Positions 9,485 through 19,387 of a stretch of 64,000 bases of DNA are shown in pieces. This stretch comes from Rhodobiaceae bacterium UBA4490 (GTDB lineage Bacteria; Pseudomonadota; Alphaproteobacteria; Parvibaculales; Parvibaculaceae), in NCBI GenBank assembly GCA_002389665.1, contig DGNO01000004.1, positions 1-64,000 of the forward strand. The letters run 5' to 3'. Numbering within the stretch: the first letter of the stretch is position 1; the number at the start of each line of letters is the position of its first letter. The notes below the pieces were generated by a model. The model saw only the letters and a list, made by a program, of their open reading frames with translations, was not told where the DNA came from and made no database searches. The translations under genes were made by a program, and so were the position numbers.

Positions 9485-10548
9485 GCGACATCGCCCATGG
9501 CAGCAAGCTGGGCGGCCTGATCCTCGGCAATCAGCGCCGAGATGAGCTCCTCCAGCGCTTCGCCTTCCAGCACCTTGTCGAGCTTGTGCAAAGTCAGATT
9601 GATGCGGTGATCGGTCACGCGCCCTTGCGGGAAATTATAGGTGCGGATGCGTTCCGAGCGGTCGCCCGAACCCACCTGGCCTTTGCGCGTTGCAGCGCGC
9701 TCTTCCGCCTGGCGCTCGCGCTCGGCCTCAAAAAGCCTCGCCCGCAGCACCTGCATGGCACGGGCGCGGTTCTTGTGCTGGGATTTTTCATCCTGCTGCG
9801 TCACCACAATGCCCGTCGGAATATGCGTAATACGCACCGCACTGTCGGTCGTGTTGACGTGCTGGCCGCCCGCCCCGCTCGAGCGGTAAACGTCGATGCG
9901 CAGGTCCTTGTCCTCGATCTTGATATCGACTTCTTCAGGCTGCGGCAAAACCGCAACCGTTGCAGCGGAGGTGTGAATGCGCCCGCCCGATTCCGTTGCC
10001 GGCACGCGCTGCACCCGGTGCACCCCGCTTTCGAATTTCAGCCGCGCAAAAACCCCCTCGCCCGAAACCGCGAGAATGATTTCCTTATAGCCGCCAACTT
10101 CGCCTTCCGAGACGGAGATCAGCTCGATCTTCCAGCCCCGCGCGGCGGCATAACGCTCATACATACGGAAAAGATCGCCCGCAAAAAGCGCGGCCTCATC
10201 GCCGCCCGTCCCGGCTCGGATTTCGACGATAGCGTTACAATTATCGGCGGCATCCTTCGGCAACAGCATCAGCTCGACGCCGCGCTCAAGTTCGGGCAAG
10301 CGCTCTTCAAGCTCTTCGGCTTCCTCGCGCGCCATCTCCGCCATTTCAGGATCGGCCTGCATCTCGCGCGCCTCCTCGAGTGCCGCCACGGCATCGCGGT
10401 ATTCCATAACCGCTGCCGCGATGGGCTGAAGCTCGGAAAATTCCTTGGAGAGTTTGACGAAACGCTCGGGCGCCAGATCGGAATTCATTTCCGATTGAAT
10501 GGCATCGAAACGGTCGAGAACGCGCTGCAGTTTTTCCTGGGGTATCAT
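9481..10548 (-). CDS. prfA: Peptide chain release factor 1
   Basis: Terminates translation at UAA and UAG. The 355-residue length is normal. The stop-codon recognition tripeptide P-A-T is at 183-185, marking RF1 rather than RF2, and the peptidyl-hydrolase GGQ is at 227-229 within [12 protein letters not shown]. The gene lies 45 bases after ispG and overlaps prmC by four bases, giving a likely ispG-prfA-prmC operon. Confidence 0.97.
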   Translation of the reverse strand: MIPQEKLQRVLDRFDAIQSEMNSDLAPERFVKLSKEFSELQPIAAAVMEYRDAVAALEEAREMQADPEMAEMAREEAEELEERLPELERGVELMLLPKDAADNCNAIVEIRAGTGGDEAALFAGDLFRMYERYAAARGWKIELISVSEGEVGGYKEIILAVSGEGVFARLKFESGVHRVQRVPATESGGRIHTSAATVAVLPQPEEVDIKIEDKDLRIDVYRSSGAGGQHVNTTDSAVRITHIPTGIVVTQQDEKSQHKNRARAMQVLRARLFEAERERQAEERAATRKGQVGSGDRSERIRTYNFPQGRVTDHRINLTLHKLDKVLEGEALEELISALIAEDQAAQLAAMGDVA

Positions 10549-10593
10549 AGGTCCGGTCTTGCAAAGGAGAAGGAAAGGGCGAAGGACCCCGCG

Positions 10594-11745
10594 CTAATCG
10601 CCCGCCGCCGCATGGGGCAGCTCTTTCTTTGCAGCTTCTTCTTCGGCGCGCGCCTTATCGATTTCGGCGGCCTTTTCCTCAACCAGCGAAACTAGATGAT
10701 CGATCATCTTGTCATTGGCCATTTTATGATCCGGCAAGCCGGCAAGATAGACCATGCCCGAACCGGCGCCGCCGCCGGTAAAGCCGATATCGGTATGCGT
10801 CGCCTCGCCCGGTCCGTTCACCACGCAGCCGATGACGGAAAGCGTCATGGGCGTTGAAATATGCGCAAGCCTGTCTTCCAGCACTTTCACCGTCTCGATG
10901 ACGTTGAAGCCCTGGCGCGCGCAGGACGGGCAGGAAATAATATTGACGCCCCGGTGCCGGAGGCCGAGCGATTTCAGAATATCGAAACCGACACGGATTT
11001 CTTCCACCGGATCGGCGGAAAGGGAGACGCGGATCGTATCGCCAATGCCCGCCCAAAGCAGCGAGCCGAGACCGATGGAGGACTTCACCGTCCCGCTCAT
11101 CAGCCCGCCCGCTTCCGTGATCCCAAGATGCAAGGGGCAGTCCACCGCCTCGGCCAGCGCCTGATAGGCGGCAACGGTCAGGAAAATATCCGACGCTTTG
11201 ACGGAAATCTTGTACTCACGGAAATCATTCTCCTCGAGCACGCGCACATGATCGAGCGCACTTTCCACCATCGCTTCCGGGCACGGCTCGCCATATTTTT
11301 CCAGAAGATGTTTCTCGAGCGAGCCCGCATTCACGCCGATGCGGATCGAGCAGCCATGATCCTTTGCCGCTTTCACCACCTCGCGTACGCGTTCGGGCGA
11401 GCCGATATTGCCCGGATTGATGCGCAGGCATGCAGCCCCCGCCTCCGCCGCTTCGATGGCGCGCTTATAATGGAAATGAATATCCGCCACGATGGGCACG
11501 GAAACTTCCGCCGTGATTTCCTTCAGCGCGCGCGCGGAAAGCCCATCCGGGCAGGAGACGCGCACGATATCGGCGCCCGCTTCTTCCAGCTGGTGGATTT
11601 GCGCCACCGTCGCCGCCACATCATGGGTCAGCGTGTTCGTCATGGACTGCACCGAAATCGGCGCGTCGCCGCCTACCGGCACATTGCCGACAAAAATCTG
11701 ACGGCTTTTGCGCCGCTCGATATCGCGCCAAGGACGAATGCTCAT
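10594..11745 (-). CDS. ispG: 4-hydroxy-3-methylbut-2-enyl diphosphate synthase (flavodoxin type)
   Basis: Iron-sulfur enzyme of the MEP isoprenoid pathway that reduces methylerythritol cyclodiphosphate to HMBPP. The 383-residue form without the large central insertion is the usual bacterial type. Cys272, Cys275 (CPSC) and Cys307 ([10 protein letters not shown]) are the expected 4Fe-4S ligands, with Glu314 as the fourth. An N-terminal TIM-barrel part includes the conserved SMTNT and RVSCPD segments. A charged tail of about 40 residues (Lys, Glu and Ala rich) follows the core. The rodZ gene lies upstream on the same strand, 168 bases away. Confidence 0.96.
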   Translation of the reverse strand: MSIRPWRDIERRKSRQIFVGNVPVGGDAPISVQSMTNTLTHDVAATVAQIHQLEEAGADIVRVSCPDGLSARALKEITAEVSVPIVADIHFHYKRAIEAAEAGAACLRINPGNIGSPERVREVVKAAKDHGCSIRIGVNAGSLEKHLLEKYGEPCPEAMVESALDHVRVLEENDFREYKISVKASDIFLTVAAYQALAEAVDCPLHLGITEAGGLMSGTVKSSIGLGSLLWAGIGDTIRVSLSADPVEEIRVGFDILKSLGLRHRGVNIISCPSCARQGFNVIETVKVLEDRLAHISTPMTLSVIGCVVNGPGEATHTDIGFTGGGAGSGMVYLAGLPDHKMANDKMIDHLVSLVEEKAAEIDKARAEEEAAKKELPHAAAGD

Positions 11746-11913
11746 GAACCAACTGCCTTTCGCAGGCTTGACCGGGCGGGCCGCGAAGGCCGCTGCCGTC
11801 TTTTAGAACCGTTTCGCGTTCTATAGCAAAATGGACGCGCCCTTGCAGCTATCAAGGCCGCGGGGCGGCGCGCGGGGCGGATTAAAGGCGCAAAAGCCGC
11901 ATAAAAGGCCGGA

Positions 11914-13116
11914 TCAGCGCAGATCGCCCGGATTGAGCGACTTGCCGGTCAGAACCAGACCTGCAGGACCTGCATAGCCGACCGACTGATCGTCCACCAG
12001 AATTTCAAAGGCACCCGCGTCCCGGGCGACAAGAATAAGCCCTTCGATATTGGGCGTGCGGTAGACATCGCCGGATTTCAGCGTCTGATTGATCAGCACA
12101 TTGCCTGCCTGATCTTCCACCCGCATCCAGGCATCTTTAAGGGCGCGGATGATGACCCGGCCCGCAGCCGCGCCTTCCGCGCCGTAAATTGCCCCGCCAT
12201 CGAGCGGGGTGGCCGTCGCCTCGCCCCCTTCAGGCGTTTCATAATCTTCCGGGCGGCCTGCGCGCGTGTCGAGCGTCTGGGCGGGGCTCGGTCCCGTCTC
12301 GCTGCCGGGCGCGGGGGTAAGCGCGGCGATCTGCTCTTCACCCGCCGCTTCATCTGCCGCGCCTTCTTCAAGCGCGGAAGCGGCAAGCTCGGGAGCCGAA
12401 TTTTCAAGCGGCGCGGTTTCGAGCGGCGCGGCCTCATCCAGCGGCGTCTGGCGCTGCAGCGCCGGGCTCCGGCTCATCGGCGCCGCGGTTGCCCGGTCGC
12501 CTGCGAAGGAGCGGATTTCGGTATCGCCTTCCGCTGGCGCGGACCCCCCGGCATCGCTTTCCCCGCTTTGCGAAGGCAGCGGCGGCACGCGCTCGCTCAC
12601 CATCTTGTCGGCGGAAATCGACAGATACCAGCCGCCATAAATCGCGCCGGCCAGAAGGAAGAAAAGAATGATCAGCGAGCCGCGCGGCAGCCGCGCTTCT
12701 TCGATGACCTCAGGAAAGGAGAAGGCGTCATTGCCGGCCTGCGGGCCTGCAGCACCCGGACGCTCGCCCGTTTCATCCGGCGGCGCGGTTTCCTGCTTAT
12801 AGGCATCGGCCATGGCCGCGCCGTCGAGCCCAAGATGGGCGGCATAAGAACGAATAAAGCCCAGCGCATAAGGCCGGCCGGGCAAGGCGGAATGGCGTCC
12901 GTCTTCCAGCGCTTCAAGATAGGTGCGGCGGATGCGCAGGCTTTCGGAAATCTGCGCCAGATCCTCGCCGCGCTTCAGCCGCGCCGCGCGCAGCTTGTCA
13001 CCCACACGCTCGGCCGCAGGGCTGCCCGTCTCAGGTACATCGTCACGAATGTCGCGCAGCTGCAACCGGCGGCGGCCGGCTTCCTGCTCAGCGTCTGAAC
13101 CTTCTTGATCCACCAT
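11914..13116 (-). CDS. RodZ-like cytoskeletal/cell-shape protein (HTH_25, one membrane span, DUF4115)
   Basis: Bitopic membrane protein that in rod-shaped bacteria links MreB to the envelope. From the ATG at 13116 it has 400 residues: a cytoplasmic XRE-like HTH (DKLRAARLKRGEDLAQIS onward), a single hydrophobic span (SLIILFFLLAGAIYGGWYL), a long Ala/Glu/Pro-rich disordered stretch and a periplasmic DUF4115 beta domain at the end. An upstream in-frame extension of 58 codons is rejected because it lacks the family pattern. Four phased repeats lie 135-180 bases upstream (13251-13298). Family assignment is good; an MreB partner is assumed, not seen here. Confidence 0.88.
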   Translation of the reverse strand: MVDQEGSDAEQEAGRRRLQLRDIRDDVPETGSPAAERVGDKLRAARLKRGEDLAQISESLRIRRTYLEALEDGRHSALPGRPYALGFIRSYAAHLGLDGAAMADAYKQETAPPDETGERPGAAGPQAGNDAFSFPEVIEEARLPRGSLIILFFLLAGAIYGGWYLSISADKMVSERVPPLPSQSGESDAGGSAPAEGDTEIRSFAGDRATAAPMSRSPALQRQTPLDEAAPLETAPLENSAPELAASALEEGAADEAAGEEQIAALTPAPGSETGPSPAQTLDTRAGRPEDYETPEGGEATATPLDGGAIYGAEGAAAGRVIIRALKDAWMRVEDQAGNVLINQTLKSGDVYRTPNIEGLILVARDAGAFEILVDDQSVGYAGPAGLVLTGKSLNPGDLR

Positions 13117-13493
13117 TAGTCCCGCTCGCGGAATCTCTCGTTTCGCCAAAACCCCAATGGGCCCTGCAGACCGTTCCCCCGTGCCTGCCGGACCCCAGCA
13201 TCTTCCTTGTTTGCCAGCCGCCCGCAGCTTAAACGCCGCAGACCCACTCCCCAATACGCCTCCAATACGAACTGGCCAAATGCGAACCAATATGCGAATC
13301 GCAGGCGCAGGCCCTGACGGGCCAACTTTTCAGGATCGTAACGCTGTTTGGTTAACTAAATCACAAAGACGGAGGCGGGCGCAATGGCCGATCTATCTGA
13401 AATCAAAGGCAAAATGCGCTAATGCGGAGTGCCGGCGCCCCATAACCCTTCCAGCGGTGCCCTGTGGATACCTTTTCAAAGGTCCCGCCAAAA
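13117..13493. other. Intergenic region upstream of rodZ with phased imperfect repeats
   Basis: Four copies of an element close to CCAATATGCGAA begin at 13251, 13262, 13276 and 13287, that is at steps of 11, 14 and 11 bases. Read toward rodZ they are TTCGCATATTGG-like. A near-palindrome centred on GTTAAC lies at about 13346-13360. The pattern looks like an array of protein-binding sites. No confident -35/-10 is seen, and no gene. Confidence 0.45.
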
Positions 13494-15761
13494 CTAAAGC
13501 TGGATGTCGTTTTCTTCCGCAAAACGCAAAAGCTCGGCCCGGACAGTGGCGTCGGGACGCGCATAAAGGGCCTCCATGAAGCTGGAGAGCGCGCGGGTAT
13601 CGAGCGATCGGACCATCATTTTCACCGGCCCGACGGCCGCCGGCGACATAGAGATCCGCCGGAACCCAAGCCCGATCAGCGCCATGGCCTCCAGGGGCTT
13701 GCCCGCCACCTCTCCGCACAGCGTCAGCGGCACCTCATGCTTTTCACACGCCAGCACCACATGGCGCAGAAAGTTAAGCGCGGCAGGCGAGAGCAAATCA
13801 TAGCGCTGGGCGACGCGCGCATTGCCCCGGTCGCTTGCAAAAAAGAACTGCAACAAATCGTTCGAGCCGACGGACACGAAATCGACGAGTGGCAGAAGCG
13901 TGTCGAACTGCCAAGCAAGCGAGGGCACTTCCAGCATCGTGCCGACCATGAGACTTGTCGGGCGCGGCTTGTCGAACTTTTCAAGCCGGCGTATCTCTTT
14001 ATCGACAAGCTGGCGGGCGCGCACAAACTCGGAAACTTCCGTCACCATGGGGAACATGAGCCGGAGCTCGCGCCCCGCCGCCGCCGCTAAAAGCGCGCGC
14101 AGCTGATGGCGCAACAGCGCCGGGCGATCGAGCGCGATGCGGATCGCGCGCCAGCCAAGCGCCGGGTTTTCTTCGTTCGCCACCTTCATGTAAGGCAGCA
14201 CCTTGTCGCCGCCGATATCGAGCGTGCGGAAAACGACGGGCTTGTCGCCCGCCGCATCAAGCACCGCCTGATAAAGCTCCTGCTGGTCTTTCTGGCTCGG
14301 CAGCGTCGAGGCAATCATGAATTGCAGCTCGGTTCTGAAAAGACCGATCCCGTCCGCTCCAGATTCTTCCATATGCGGCAGATCGACAAGCAGGCCCGCA
14401 TTCACATTGAGATCGACCCGCACACCGTCCAGCGTCCGGGGGTCCTCATGGCGAATGGCTTTATATTGTTCCTGTCGCCTCGCGCGGAAGCGCGCCTTTT
14501 CCGAATAAGCTTCGACGACTTCCTGGGAGGGGCGGATATAAAGCTCGCCCGTATCCCCATCGACGATAATGGCATCGCCGTCTTCGATATGATCGAGCAC
14601 ACCGTCCGCGCGCCCCACCGCCGAAAGCCCGAGCGCGCGCGCCACAATGGCGACATGGGCATTCGCCGCGCCTTCTTCGAGCACCAGCCCGCGCAATTTC
14701 GACTTGTCGTAATCGAGAAGTTCGGCAGGCCCCATATTGCGCGCAATGACGATCGCATCGTCCGGCAGCATGGCGCTGACGGAAGAAAGCCCGACCCCGG
14801 TCAAAACCCGCAAGAGCCGGTTGGCAAGATCGTCCAAGTCGTGCAGCCGGTCGCGCAGATAAGGGTCGGTCTGGCGCAGCATGCGCGCGCGCGTGTCATT
14901 CTGCACGCGCTCCACCGCCGCTTCCGCCGTGAGCCCCGTGCGCACCACATCGACCATGCGTTTCAGCCAGCCGCGGTCATTGGCGAACATGCGGTAAGCC
15001 TGCAGCACCTCGCGGTGCTCGCCCGCATGGGAAAGGTCGGAAGTGGAAAGCATCCGGTCGATGGAAGAGCGCAGCTCATAGACGGCGCTTTCAAGCCGGG
15101 CGATTTCCTGATCGACATCTTCTGCAATGAGATGGGTAACATGGACACGCGGTTCATGCAGCACGGCATGGCCAAGCGCAATGCCTTCGGAGAGCGAGGT
15201 ACCGGCAAGATAATGCGGCTGGCCGGGCTGGCTGGCGGCAACTTCGGAGAATTCATCCGCATCGAGAAGATCCGCCGCGCCGATAAGCTCGGCAAGCACC
15301 ATGGCGACGGTTTCCAGCGCCTCGACTTCTTCTTCGGAATAATGGCGCATCGTGCGGTTCTGCACGACAAGCACACCGATCACCCGCCCCCCGCGCAGGA
15401 TGGGCACACCCATCAGGGACTTATAAATTTCTTCGCCCGTTTCCGGCCGGTAGGCGAAGGCGGGATGGGCCTGGGCATCCGTCAGATTGAGCGGGCGGGC
15501 ATGCTGGGCAATGTCGCCGACAAGACCTTCGCCCACCCGCAGCCGCGTCTGGTGCACGGCGGAAGGGTTCAGACCTTGCGTCGCGAACAGTTCGAGCAGA
15601 TTGCCTTTGCGCAGGAGGTAAAGCGAGCACACCTCGGTGACCATGTTCTGAGCAATCAGAACCACGGTCTTGTCGAGGCGTTTTTGCGGGCTGCCCGGTT
15701 CGGCCATCGCCTCCCGGAGCCGCCGCAGCAAAACGCGCGGATTGCCGACATCGCGCCGCAT
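13494..15761 (-). CDS. ptsP: Phosphoenolpyruvate-protein phosphotransferase PtsP (EI-Ntr)
   Basis: First enzyme of the nitrogen phosphotransferase relay. It autophosphorylates with PEP and passes the phosphate to NPr. An N-terminal GAF domain (about 20-165) is followed by the PEP-utilizers N-terminal domain, the swivelling phosphohistidine domain and the C-terminal PEP-binding barrel. The phosphorylated histidine is His369 in NAHVAIVAR; the usual SHAAI is changed to AHVAI, which still fits the signature. The start is set at the ATG at 15761 (755 residues); the longer reading begins with TTG. It is 78 bases downstream of lysC and on the same strand. Confidence 0.95.
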   Translation of the reverse strand: MRRDVGNPRVLLRRLREAMAEPGSPQKRLDKTVVLIAQNMVTEVCSLYLLRKGNLLELFATQGLNPSAVHQTRLRVGEGLVGDIAQHARPLNLTDAQAHPAFAYRPETGEEIYKSLMGVPILRGGRVIGVLVVQNRTMRHYSEEEVEALETVAMVLAELIGAADLLDADEFSEVAASQPGQPHYLAGTSLSEGIALGHAVLHEPRVHVTHLIAEDVDQEIARLESAVYELRSSIDRMLSTSDLSHAGEHREVLQAYRMFANDRGWLKRMVDVVRTGLTAEAAVERVQNDTRARMLRQTDPYLRDRLHDLDDLANRLLRVLTGVGLSSVSAMLPDDAIVIARNMGPAELLDYDKSKLRGLVLEEGAANAHVAIVARALGLSAVGRADGVLDHIEDGDAIIVDGDTGELYIRPSQEVVEAYSEKARFRARRQEQYKAIRHEDPRTLDGVRVDLNVNAGLLVDLPHMEESGADGIGLFRTELQFMIASTLPSQKDQQELYQAVLDAAGDKPVVFRTLDIGGDKVLPYMKVANEENPALGWRAIRIALDRPALLRHQLRALLAAAAGRELRLMFPMVTEVSEFVRARQLVDKEIRRLEKFDKPRPTSLMVGTMLEVPSLAWQFDTLLPLVDFVSVGSNDLLQFFFASDRGNARVAQRYDLLSPAALNFLRHVVLACEKHEVPLTLCGEVAGKPLEAMALIGLGFRRISMSPAAVGPVKMMVRSLDTRALSSFMEALYARPDATVRAELLRFAEENDIQL

Positions 15762-15839
15762 CAGCCCGTCACCTTTTCGGCTCAAATGAGAACGTTGACA
15801 CCCGGTTTCCGCACAAAGCCGTTATGGGCCCGGTGCCGC

Positions 15840-17102
15840 TCACGCGGCATCGAGCTCATAGGCCGAATGCAGGGCACGCAGCGCAAGTTCGGTATATTCA
15901 GCGTCGATCAGAACGGAAACCTTGATTTCCGACGTAGAGATCACATGGATGTTGATGCCCTTGTCGGCAAGCGTCTGAAACATCTTTTGTGCGACACCGG
16001 CATGCGAGCGCATGCCCACGCCGATGATCGACAGTTTCACGACATCCGTATCGCTTTTCAGTTCCTCGAAACCGATATCGGCCTGCGCTTTGCGCAATAC
16101 GTCTTCGGCGCGGGCCAGATCGCTCGCCGGCACCGTGAAGGTCACATCCGTGCGCTTGTCTTCTTCGGAGACATCCTGAACGATCATGTCCACATTGATC
16201 GAGGCATCGGCGAGCGGCCCGAAAATTTTCGCGGCGACGCCGGGCTGATCCTGGACTTTCTGGACCGTGATTTTCGCTTCGTCTTTCGTATAGGCAATAC
16301 CGCTGACGACTTCCTGTTCCACAATCTCATCCTCACCGCAAACTAGGGTACCTGGGCCGTTGTAATTCGCTCCCTCGCCGCCGCCTTGCGGCGCGTCGGG
16401 CGCATCGAAACTGGAACGCACCTGCAGGCGCACACCGTGCACCATGGCAAGTTCCACCGACCGCGTTTGAAGAACCTTGGCGCCGAGCGACGCCATTTCC
16501 AGCATTTCTTCGTAACTGATCTTATCAAGGCGCCGGGCCTTCGCAACGATGCGCGGGTCGGTCGTGTAAACCCCGTCCACATCCGTATAGATGTCGCAGC
16601 GCTCCGCCTTGATGGCGGCGGCAATGGCCACCGCGCTCGTATCCGAGCCGCCCCGGCCCAGCGTCGTGATTCGGTTGTCCGGCCCGATGCCCTGGAACCC
16701 GGCGATCACCGCAACCTGCCCCTGTTCCAGGCGTTCGATCAGGTTCGTGCCGTCGATTTCGGTAATCCGGGCGGTCGAGTGCGCGCCGTTCGTGCGGATC
16801 GGCACTTGCCAGCCGAGCCAGGAGCGGGCAGCAACGCCCATTTCCTGCAGCGCGATGGACAAAAGCCCCACCGTCACCTGCTCGCCCGAGGCGACAACAG
16901 TGTCATATTCGCGCGCGTCATGCAGACGCGCCGCTTCGTTCACCCAGCCGACCAGTTCGTTGGTCTTGCCCGACATGGCAGAAACCACCACCGCAACCTG
17001 GTTGCCAGCATCCACCTCACGTTTTACGTGGGCAGCCACATTCTTGATACGCTCCACATCGGCTACCGATGTGCCGCCGAATTTCATGACCAAACGGGCC
17101 AT
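15840..17102 (-). CDS. lysC: Aspartate kinase
   Basis: Phosphorylates aspartate, the entry step to lysine, threonine, methionine and diaminopimelate. The N-terminal kinase domain begins KFGGTSVADVERIKNVA, and two ACT regulatory domains fill the last 150 residues, pointing to feedback control by amino acids. The start is the ATG at 17102 (420 residues), five bases after GAGGAG; an ATG three bases upstream is too close to that site. An upstream extension of 75 codons lacks homology to the family. The gene is divergent from ubiG across about 210 bases. Confidence 0.96.
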   Translation of the reverse strand: MARLVMKFGGTSVADVERIKNVAAHVKREVDAGNQVAVVVSAMSGKTNELVGWVNEAARLHDAREYDTVVASGEQVTVGLLSIALQEMGVAARSWLGWQVPIRTNGAHSTARITEIDGTNLIERLEQGQVAVIAGFQGIGPDNRITTLGRGGSDTSAVAIAAAIKAERCDIYTDVDGVYTTDPRIVAKARRLDKISYEEMLEMASLGAKVLQTRSVELAMVHGVRLQVRSSFDAPDAPQGGGEGANYNGPGTLVCGEDEIVEQEVVSGIAYTKDEAKITVQKVQDQPGVAAKIFGPLADASINVDMIVQDVSEEDKRTDVTFTVPASDLARAEDVLRKAQADIGFEELKSDTDVVKLSIIGVGMRSHAGVAQKMFQTLADKGINIHVISTSEIKVSVLIDAEYTELALRALHSAYELDAA

Positions 17103-17314
17103 CATTTCTCCTCTTTGACACGGGGCGTCTGGACCGCAGCCGTTCTTGGCTCCTATACAAGGACTGGATGAAGTTGATGAAACATCCGAAACTTTACGGC
17201 CCCGCACCGGCGGGCTCATACATACTGGCTTGCCCGGCAAGTCGCAACCGCCCCTGAAAAGGCGCTGCGGCCCAAGGTCAAACGCCCCAATGCCCGACCA
17301 GAAAGCCCCAAAAG

Positions 17315-18106
17315 ATGCCCTCGACACCCGAAAACCCTGCTCTTTCTCAGGATAAACCCGCCAAAGGCCCGCAAGGGGTGACTGTGGATGAGGGAGAAAT
17401 TGCCCGTTTCAGCGCCATGGCGGCGGAATGGTGGGATCCGCGGGGGAAATTCCGCCCGCTCCATAAATTCAATCCCGTCCGCCTCGGCTTTATCCGTGAG
17501 CAGGTCTGCGCCCATTTCGGCCTCGATGAAAGCGCTCGTCAGCCCCTTAAAGGCCTGCGCCTGCTCGATATCGGCTGCGGCGGCGGGCTTTTGAGCGAGC
17601 CCATGACACGGCTGGGCGCCGAGGTCGTGGGCGCGGATGCGGGTGAGGCGAACATCAAGACCGCCAGCGTCCATGCGGCCGAGCAGGGCCTTGCCATCGA
17701 TTACCGCGCCACCACCGCCGAGGCGCTGGCAGAGGCAGGCGAAAAATTCGATGTCATTTTGAACATGGAAGTCATCGAGCATGTGGCCGATGTCAATGCG
17801 TTTCTGGCCGCTTGCGCCGCCATGCTCAAGCCGGAGGGCATGATGATCTGCGCCACACTCAACCGCACGTTGAAAGCCCTCGGCCTTGCTGTCATCGGCG
17901 CGGAATATGTGCTGGGCTGGCTGCCGAGAGGCACCCATGATTGGCGCAAATTCATTACCCCGCAGGAGTTTGAGAGGCATTTGCAGCGCCAAAACCTAGA
18001 GGTGAACCACTTGGCCGGCGTGTCGTATAATCCGTTGCAAGATAAATGGTTTCTCAGCGGCGATAGAGACGTAAACTACATGCTCGTTGCCGTGCCTGTG
18101 CGTTGA
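17315..18106 (+). CDS. ubiG: Bifunctional ubiquinone O-methyltransferase UbiG
   Basis: SAM-dependent methyltransferase that carries out both O-methylations in ubiquinone synthesis. The 263 residues include [21 protein letters not shown], which is diagnostic for UbiG, SAM motif I DIGCGGG (85-91) and NMEVIEHV. The C-terminal [11 protein letters not shown] segment is also typical. The gene pairs divergently with lysC, as in many Alphaproteobacteria. A TetR gene follows 50 bases downstream. Confidence 0.96.
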   Translation: MPSTPENPALSQDKPAKGPQGVTVDEGEIARFSAMAAEWWDPRGKFRPLHKFNPVRLGFIREQVCAHFGLDESARQPLKGLRLLDIGCGGGLLSEPMTRLGAEVVGADAGEANIKTASVHAAEQGLAIDYRATTAEALAEAGEKFDVILNMEVIEHVADVNAFLAACAAMLKPEGMMICATLNRTLKALGLAVIGAEYVLGWLPRGTHDWRKFITPQEFERHLQRQNLEVNHLAGVSYNPLQDKWFLSGDRDVNYMLVAVPVR

Positions 18107-18156
18107 TAGACGGACAGGAAACCGGAGAGTCTCCGGAAAGGGGAAGGGCAACCGGT

Positions 18157-18810
18157 ATGGATCATAGCGTAAACCTGGAACCGAAAATTCAGCCGCGCCA
18201 AAAGCGGGCGAAAGCCACCTATGAGCGCCTGCTGGATGTTGCCGCCCGTCTGCTCGAAGAAGAAGGCGTGGAGCGCATCTCCACCAATATGATCGCCGAA
18301 CACGCGGGCGTCACCGTGCCCGCGCTTTACCGCTACTTCCCGAACAAATACGCCGTGCTGCGCGCGCTAGGCGACCGGCTGATGGAGCGCCAGAACGAGG
18401 TGGCGATGGCGTGGCTTTCCGAGCAGGGAGAGCCAGACCCGGTCGGCCTTTTCGAAAGCGCTGAAGACTTCATGCTGCGCACCATCACCGTTACGGTGGA
18501 ACAGCCGGGGGGCCTTGCCGTCATGCGCGCCCTGCGCGCCGTTCCCACGCTGCAGGATGTGCGCCTTGCCTCCCACCGGCAGGTCACTGATTTGATCGTC
18601 GAATATCTGGCGACGATCACGCCGATGGAATCGCGCGAGAAAGCCTGGAAACAGGCTCGTTTTTCTGTCGAGATGGGCTATGCCGCCGTGGAAATGGCGC
18701 TGGAGGAAGATCGGCTCTCCTATGAGGACATTGTCGGGGAGGCCGCCCGTCAACTCAGGGCCTATTGGGCGCCCTGGCTGGAAAAATTTCGCAAAGATAG
18801 CGATAACTAA
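18157..18810 (+). CDS. TetR-family transcriptional regulator
   Basis: A 217-residue one-component regulator. The N-terminal HTH runs from TYERLLDVAARLLEE through VTVPALYRYFPNK, the classical TetR recognition helix. The C-terminal ligand and dimer domain is unassigned. The ATG at 18157 follows AGGGGAAGGG at good spacing; an upstream ATG at 18103 overlaps the ubiG stop codon and has a poorer site. It stands first in a plus-strand run with a c-type cytochrome, a flavoprotein oxidase and a PLP enzyme, so it may control that cassette. Confidence 0.9.
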   Translation: MDHSVNLEPKIQPRQKRAKATYERLLDVAARLLEEEGVERISTNMIAEHAGVTVPALYRYFPNKYAVLRALGDRLMERQNEVAMAWLSEQGEPDPVGLFESAEDFMLRTITVTVEQPGGLAVMRALRAVPTLQDVRLASHRQVTDLIVEYLATITPMESREKAWKQARFSVEMGYAAVEMALEEDRLSYEDIVGEAARQLRAYWAPWLEKFRKDSDN

Positions 18811-18871
18811 TTTATTGTTGATCGGCGCGGCCGTTTCCGCCATTGTCTTCAGAACAGCACATCAAGGGGGA

Positions 18872-19345
18872 ATGATCGTGCCCAGTTCTGTAAAACCTCG
18901 CACGGCACATGCCGCAGCACATTCTTCAAAAAAAACCGCGCTGCCGCGTAAATTGAGCCGGTCCGTTCTGGCGCTCGGCCTCGGCGCCGCGCTTATGGGC
19001 CTTACCGCTTGCGCGCCCGACGAGCCGCAGGATGCCCGCAGCCCGGAGGAAATCGCCGAGGACGCGCGCGCGCGGCTTCCGGATGATCCCGTTCTTGCCG
19101 AAAAATATGCCCGCTCCTGCATGACCTGCCACGGCGACCCGATGAACGGCGCGCCGCTCTCGGGCGATGTGAAAGCCTGGGCCAAACGGCTTGAATGGCG
19201 CGGCAAAGAAGGCCTTCTGCAAAGCACGCTGAACGGCTTCGGCGCCATGCCGCCGCTCGGCCTTTGTCCCGATTGCTCAGTGGAAGATTTCAAAAAGCTC
19301 ATCGCTTTTCTTGCCAATCAGCCCCAGCCGGACGCGGGGTCCTGA
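18872..19345 (+). CDS. Cytochrome c5-like lipoprotein
   Basis: Predicted periplasmic electron carrier tethered by lipid. The N-terminal hydrophobic segment ends in the lipobox LTAC (Cys47). One heme site CMTCH is at 83-87, with Met126 (GAMPP) as the likely sixth ligand. A second Cys pair, C132-x-x-C135 just after it, matches the disulfide of cytochrome c5. A GTG two codons into the reading (18878) sits at better spacing from the GGGGG tract than the ATG at 18872, so the start is uncertain by two codons. The next gene encodes a Tat-exported flavoprotein, a plausible electron donor. Confidence 0.85.
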   Translation: MIVPSSVKPRTAHAAAHSSKKTALPRKLSRSVLALGLGAALMGLTACAPDEPQDARSPEEIAEDARARLPDDPVLAEKYARSCMTCHGDPMNGAPLSGDVKAWAKRLEWRGKEGLLQSTLNGFGAMPPLGLCPDCSVEDFKKLIAFLANQPQPDAGS

Positions 19346-19387
19346 CGCCCCTTTTAAAAAAGCACGACAACACCCAGGAGCCGGACC

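Noticed and set aside
13384..13422. A 12-codon plus-strand frame after GGAGGCGGGCGCA
   Set aside because: It has a good ribosome site but is too short, shows no recognisable peptide and has no plus-strand gene behind it.
15793..15798. TTGACA near the ptsP start on the plus strand
   Set aside because: It points into the antisense direction of lysC, has no -10 and leads to no plus-strand gene.
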